A stretch of 64,000 nt of DNA from Aliagarivorans marinus DSM 23064. Lineage in GTDB: Bacteria > Pseudomonadota > Gammaproteobacteria > Enterobacterales > Celerinatantimonadaceae. Below the pieces are notes generated by a model. It did not search any database. It was not told where the DNA came from and saw only the letters and a program-made list of their open reading frames with translations. Position 1 is the stretch's first letter, and each line of letters starts with the position of its first letter. Positions 59,936 to 64,000 of the stretch are shown piece after piece. The position numbers were made by a program, and so were the translations under genes. The stretch covers positions 1-64,000 of the forward strand of contig NZ_AUBY01000023.1 in the NCBI RefSeq assembly GCF_000429485.1. Reading direction: 5' to 3'.

Positions 59936-61655
59936 TCCACCGACCCTGTTAAACCCTGATCAAGCCCATAACCTTAATGTGTTGTGGGCTGAACTGCTTA
60001 TCGAAGAGTGTCTGCGCTGGGGCATTCGCGACTTTTGCATCGCCCCCGGCTCACGCTCGACCCCGCTAACCGTTGCGGTGGCGCGCCACCCTAAAGCCAA
60101 TGCGCACTGCCATTTTGATGAGCGCGGCTTGGGCTTTTTCGCGCTGGGCATGGCTAAAACTCAGCAGCGCTGTGTGGCGCTTATCACCACCTCTGGCACC
60201 GCGGTCGCCAACCTTTATCCGGCCGTGATTGAAGCGCGCCAGACCGGGGTGCCGTTGTTACTGTTAACCGGCGACCGCCCGGTGGAGCTGCTCGATAGCG
60301 GTGCCAATCAAGCGATTATCCAGCAGCGGATTTTTGCCGGTTATCCGGTGTTCCAGGCGGTATTGCCCGAGCCGACCATAGTCATCAGCCCGACAATGTT
60401 ACTGGGCAGCGTGGATAATGCGCTAGCTGCGCAGCAACAGAGCCCCGGTCCGGTGCACCTTAACTGCCCGTTCCGTGAGCCGTTCTATCCCGAGCAAAAT
60501 CAACAGCATCTGGCCGATTATCTGGCGCCGCTCAGCAACTGGCTGAGCAGCGATCTGCCTTATACCCGTTATCCTAAGCCCGTTATCCAGATCGCCACTG
60601 AAGCGCGCTGGCAAGATTGGCAGCAACGTAAGGGCCTAGTGGTGGTGGGCCAACAAACACCAGCACAAGCGCAGATGATTCTGGCTTGGGCCGAGCAACT
60701 TGGCTGGCCAGTGGTGGCCGATGTACAAAGCCAGCTTCAGGGCCTACCCGGGGTTATCTCACAGGCTGAGCTGTTGGTGCGTCAGCCTGATATAGCCACG
60801 GCGCTTGAGCCTGAGCTGATAGTTCAATTCGGTGGCTTTTTAGTGGGCAAACGACTGCAGAGCTGGCTGGCAAGCAGCGATGCCGAATATTGGTATGTGG
60901 ATGCGCTTAAGTTGCGCCACGACCCAAGTCATCGCTTGCAGCAGCGTTGGGTTTGCCGCGCGAGTGAATGGTTGGCAGCTCATCCGGCAAGTGCGCAACA
61001 CAGCGACTATGCAGAGCTTTGGCGCGCCGCTTCGAGCAAGGTGCAGCCGCTTATCGATGCGGCCTTGCGTGAGGACTCTGAGCTTAGTGCTTGCGCGGAA
61101 CTTGCCAAATCCTTGCCTGCGGCCAGCCAGTTGTTTATCGGCAACAGCATGCTGGTCAGGCTGTTCGAAGCGCTGGGCTGTAATATCTCGGCGGCCGAGG
61201 TGCAGTGCAATCGCGGCGCCTCCGGCATCGATGGCCTGATTGCCAGCGCGGCTGGACAAGCTGCAGCTAGCGGCCAGAGCACCACCCTGATCCTCGGCGA
61301 TACCTCGGCCCTGCACGACCTAAACTCGCTGGCACTGGCTAAGCGCTATCGCTTGAATGTGCTGGTGGTGAACAACGATGGTGGTGAGATCTTTAAGTTG
61401 TTGCCCGGGCTGAATGACCCGCAACTCGCACAGGATTATTACCAGATGCCGCATCAGCTAGATTTTTCCGCCGCCGCGCAGCAGTTCAAGCTGGCTTACC
61501 GGCACAGCCAAACATTGGCTGAGTTTAGCCGCGACTATCAACAGCTACTGGCCGATGGTCAAGGCGGTGTCATTGAGCTGAGCTTTGCGCCCGGTGATGC
61601 CAGTCGCCGCTATCTGGAGCTAGGGAAGAGCATCGATGAGCAACTTGCACTTTAA
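59928..61655 (+). CDS. menD: SEPHCHC synthase MenD
   Basis: 575 residues, thiamin-diphosphate enzyme joining 2-oxoglutarate to isochorismate. IAPGSRSTPLTVAVARHP and HFDERGLGFFALGMAKTQ at the start, TSGTAVANLYPAVIEA, RGASGIDGLIASAAG and NNDGGEIFKLLP in the cofactor domain. The start is a TTG at 59928 inside the end of menF; no ATG gives the expected N-terminus. The 3' end overlaps menH. Confidence 0.95.
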   Translation: MPNPPTLLNPDQAHNLNVLWAELLIEECLRWGIRDFCIAPGSRSTPLTVAVARHPKANAHCHFDERGLGFFALGMAKTQQRCVALITTSGTAVANLYPAVIEARQTGVPLLLLTGDRPVELLDSGANQAIIQQRIFAGYPVFQAVLPEPTIVISPTMLLGSVDNALAAQQQSPGPVHLNCPFREPFYPEQNQQHLADYLAPLSNWLSSDLPYTRYPKPVIQIATEARWQDWQQRKGLVVVGQQTPAQAQMILAWAEQLGWPVVADVQSQLQGLPGVISQAELLVRQPDIATALEPELIVQFGGFLVGKRLQSWLASSDAEYWYVDALKLRHDPSHRLQQRWVCRASEWLAAHPASAQHSDYAELWRAASSKVQPLIDAALREDSELSACAELAKSLPAASQLFIGNSMLVRLFEALGCNISAAEVQCNRGASGIDGLIASAAGQAAASGQSTTLILGDTSALHDLNSLALAKRYRLNVLVVNNDGGEIFKLLPGLNDPQLAQDYYQMPHQLDFSAAAQQFKLAYRHSQTLAEFSRDYQQLLADGQGGVIELSFAPGDASRRYLELGKSIDEQLAL

Positions 61656-62418
61656 GGTACAAGGCCAGCGCGGCCGCCCGTGTGTGGTGTTGCTGCATGG
61701 TTTTTTGGGCAGTGGCAACGACTGGCAACATACCCTGGCGGCGCTCAGCGAACGCTATTACTGTGTTGCTATCGACCTGCCCGGGCATGGCATGAGTGGT
61801 GAGCTGCAGCTTAAGCCGACCAAGGGCTTCAAGCACTTTCATCAGCTGCTGGTGGACTGCCTGCAGCGGCTGCATATCACCCAGTATTCCCTGCTCGGCT
61901 ACAGCTTGGGCGGGCGCTTGGCGATGTACCATGCCTTGCAAAAGCCGAAAGGCTTGCAGTGTTTAATACTGGAGTCGTGCCATTCCGGCTTGGACGATCA
62001 CCGCCAGCAGCAAGCGCGCCTAAGCCACGACGCCAAGTGGGCTGAGCGTTGGCAGCATGAGCCGCGTGAGCAGGTCTTACAGGCGTGGTACAGCCAAGAG
62101 GTGTTTCACTCACTGAGTGAGGCGCAGCGTGACAGCCTGGTCACCAAGCGCCTCAGCCAAAACCCGCAAGGTCTGGCAGCCATGTTGGATGCCACCAGTT
62201 TAGGTCGTCAGGACGACTTTCTGAGCGGCTTGGCTACACTAAAGATCCCGATGTCGCTGATCACCGGAAGCGATGACCGGAAGTTTTGCCGTTTGGCCCA
62301 GCAAATGTGCCAAGCGGTGCCACAGCTAGCGTGGCATATGATTCAAGGGGCCGGTCACAATGTGCACATCGACCAGCCCGACGCGTTTAATCAGCAGTTA
62401 CTCGACTGCCTCAACTGA
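61636..62418 (+). CDS. menH: SHCHC synthase MenH
   Basis: 260-residue alpha/beta hydrolase fold. It eliminates pyruvate from [19 protein letters not shown] near 22, nucleophile Ser in [13 protein letters not shown], and His in [14 protein letters not shown]. Begins inside menD by 20 bases, so translation is coupled. Confidence 0.93.
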   Translation: MSNLHFKVQGQRGRPCVVLLHGFLGSGNDWQHTLAALSERYYCVAIDLPGHGMSGELQLKPTKGFKHFHQLLVDCLQRLHITQYSLLGYSLGGRLAMYHALQKPKGLQCLILESCHSGLDDHRQQQARLSHDAKWAERWQHEPREQVLQAWYSQEVFHSLSEAQRDSLVTKRLSQNPQGLAAMLDATSLGRQDDFLSGLATLKIPMSLITGSDDRKFCRLAQQMCQAVPQLAWHMIQGAGHNVHIDQPDAFNQQLLDCLN

Positions 62419-62432
62419 AAATGAAGAGAACC

Positions 62433-63278
62433 ATGAGCGATATCTTTAACTCTCCTGTCGACTGGCAAGATGTCAGCGCCGACTTCGAAGACGTGCGTTA
62501 CCACAAATCAGCCTGTGGCATTGCCAAGATCACCATCAACCGCCCGCAGGTTCGCAACGCCTTCCGCCCGAAAACCGTGCAGGAGATGATCATTGCACTG
62601 GATGATGCTCGTCGCGACCCTGACGTGGGCAGCATCGTGCTGACCGGGGAAGGCGATCTGGCCTTCTGTTCTGGCGGCGACCAAAAAGTGCGTGGCGACT
62701 ACGGCGGCTACCAAGACTCAGAAGGGACTCACCACCTCAACGTGCTGGACTTCCAACGCCAAATCCGTACCTGTCCTAAGCCAGTTGTGGCGATGGTCGC
62801 GGGCTACGCCATCGGCGGTGGTCATGTACTGCACATGCTGTGTGACCTAACCATTGCTGCTGAGAACGCCAAGTTTGGCCAAACCGGACCGAAGGTTGGC
62901 TCGTTCGACGGCGGCTGGGGTGCCAGCTATATGGCGCGCTTGGTTGGTCAGAAGAAGGCCCGTGAGATCTGGTTCCTGTGTCGTCAGTACGGCGCGCAAG
63001 AAGCGCTGGATATGGGCCTGGTAAACACCGTTGTGCCACTTGAGCAACTGGAAAGCGAAACCGTTCAGTGGTGTCGCGAGATGATGCAGAACAGCCCAAT
63101 GGCGCTACGCTGCCTGAAAGCGGCGCTGAATGCTGACTGTGACGGCCAAGCCGGTCTGCAAGAGTTGGCAGGTAATGCCACCATGCTGTTCTACATGACC
63201 GAAGAAGGTCAGGAAGGACGCAATGCCTTTAACGAGAAGCGCGAACCGGACTTCAGCAAGTTCAAGCGTAACCCTTAA
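62433..63278 (+). CDS. menB: 1,4-dihydroxy-2-naphthoyl-CoA synthase MenB
   Basis: 281 residues from the ATG at 62433 (an ATG at 62421 is in frame). Crotonase fold: [70 protein letters not shown], and [16 protein letters not shown]. It closes the naphthalene ring. No MenE gene is seen before menC, so it is probably further downstream. Confidence 0.97.
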   Translation: MSDIFNSPVDWQDVSADFEDVRYHKSACGIAKITINRPQVRNAFRPKTVQEMIIALDDARRDPDVGSIVLTGEGDLAFCSGGDQKVRGDYGGYQDSEGTHHLNVLDFQRQIRTCPKPVVAMVAGYAIGGGHVLHMLCDLTIAAENAKFGQTGPKVGSFDGGWGASYMARLVGQKKAREIWFLCRQYGAQEALDMGLVNTVVPLEQLESETVQWCREMMQNSPMALRCLKAALNADCDGQAGLQELAGNATMLFYMTEEGQEGRNAFNEKREPDFSKFKRNP

Positions 63279-63300
63279 TCGTTAAGTGACGAGGCTGAGC

Positions 63301-64000
63301 ATGGACGCGCTCTGGAACCAGGCAACTATTTATCGACAGCAGCTGCCCTTTCGCCAAACCATGCAGTTTGGCGAGCATCGGGTGGCGCTGCGTGAGAGCC
63401 TGATTCTGGAGCTGGCGCTAAGCGATGGCCGCACCGGGGTAGGGGAGATCGCGCCTCTGCCCGGGTTTAGCCAAGAGTCGCTGGAACAAGCGACGCAACA
63501 ACTCTACAGCTACCTGCAAGGCTCGTTGCAGCAGCCCTTATTTCCCAGTGTTGCCTTTGGCCTCGATTGCGCACTAACCGGTCCGGTGCCGGATGTGGCG
63601 CTGAGCCAGGATTGCCCGCTGCTGGGCATTGACGCCTCCCGCGACCAACGGGTGCTGCAAGACAAGCAGCTGCAGTTGGCCAAGTTTAAAGCCGCTCGGC
63701 AAACGCCCGATCAAGATATCGAACAGATCCAAGCACTGCTTATCGCCAACCCCAAGCTGCGACTGCGACTCGATGCTAACCGCGGCTGGAGCTGGGAGCA
63801 GGCCGTAAAGGTGTTAGACAACATCGATGTGGAGCGGATTGACTATATCGAAGAGCCGCTGCAAAGCAGCGAGTTATGCCCAATGCTGGCCGAGCGCTGC
63901 CAAGTAGGGATTGCCCTCGATGAAAGCCTGCAACGGGCCAGTTATCGCTATCACTACTTTCCGGGCCTCAAAGCCTTGGTGATTAAGCCCTCCTTGGTGG
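63301..64000 (+). CDS. menC: o-Succinylbenzoate synthase MenC (cut by window end)
   Basis: The first 233 residues are visible. Enolase-superfamily enzyme that dehydrates SHCHC. The catalytic Lys pair is in QLAKFKAARQ, then metal ligands LDANRGW, YIEEPL and ALDESLQ, and the second Lys in VIKPSL at the edge. It begins 22 bases after menB and continues the men operon. Confidence 0.95.
   Translation, partial: MDALWNQATIYRQQLPFRQTMQFGEHRVALRESLILELALSDGRTGVGEIAPLPGFSQESLEQATQQLYSYLQGSLQQPLFPSVAFGLDCALTGPVPDVALSQDCPLLGIDASRDQRVLQDKQLQLAKFKAARQTPDQDIEQIQALLIANPKLRLRLDANRGWSWEQAVKVLDNIDVERIDYIEEPLQSSELCPMLAERCQVGIALDESLQRASYRYHYFPGLKALVIKPSLV

Overview
The window looks like chromosomal DNA of a moderately GC-rich marine gammaproteobacterium of the Alteromonadales/Shewanella-Ferrimonas kind. 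This rests on the ppc-argC-argB-argF-argG-argH order (the order I recall for Shewanella), an argH fused to an acetyltransferase domain as in Vibrio/Alteromonas relatives, the menaquinone genes, and the nfuA-comF-bioH and greB/tex neighbourhoods. Genus is not decidable from the sequence alone. Almost all of it is housekeeping or carbohydrate metabolism; no prophage, CRISPR array, tRNA or rRNA was seen.

Layout. 1-300: tail of an IS200/IS605-type transposase cut by the window edge, with its end hairpins. 0.3-6.2 kb: nfuA, comF, bioH, a two-gene unit (small flagellar-rod-like protein plus HEXXH metalloprotease), tex. 6.4-10.6 kb: galE-galT-galK behind a CRP site and a LacI/GalR-type operator, then a YfcE-like phosphodiesterase. 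10.6-15.7 kb: porin, greB, metF with Met boxes, a PEP-CTERM protein and an M20-family protein that has lost active-site residues. 16-25 kb: ppc divergent from argCBFGH(A), which makes arginine from acetylglutamyl phosphate. 25-27.4 kb: response regulator and multidomain histidine kinase. 27.5-32.7 kb: S10 ribosomal operon (rpsJ to rpsQ) with leader and strong terminator; the spc operon does not follow.

32.7-40 kb is the accessory centre of interest: a lipoprotein glycoside hydrolase, an Fe(II)/2-oxoglutarate dioxygenase of the PhyH family, a LacI regulator and a CUT1 sugar ABC importer (binding protein and two permeases, no ATPase). Two identical 16-bp operator-like palindromes and a third variant precede the hydrolase, the dioxygenase and the regulator, so these genes probably form one regulon for a sugar or glycan I cannot name. 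It also contains a candidate structured RNA and a 25-codon small gene. 40-45.6 kb: GDT1-type transporter, tal, tkt and xylA, i.e. the non-oxidative pentose phosphate pathway plus xylose isomerase.

45.6-49.8 kb: YgbA-like protein, VOC protein, GlsB-type membrane protein, an exported ATP-dependent DNA ligase and a PAS-GGDEF diguanylate cyclase. 49.8-56.4 kb (minus strand): thiC-thiDE-thiF-thiS-thiG-thiH under a TPP riboswitch, a nearly complete thiamin phosphate pathway. 56.4-64 kb: a periplasmic binding-protein-like gene, menA, and divergently menF-menD-menH-menB-menC (menC cut by the window end), the classical menaquinone pathway.
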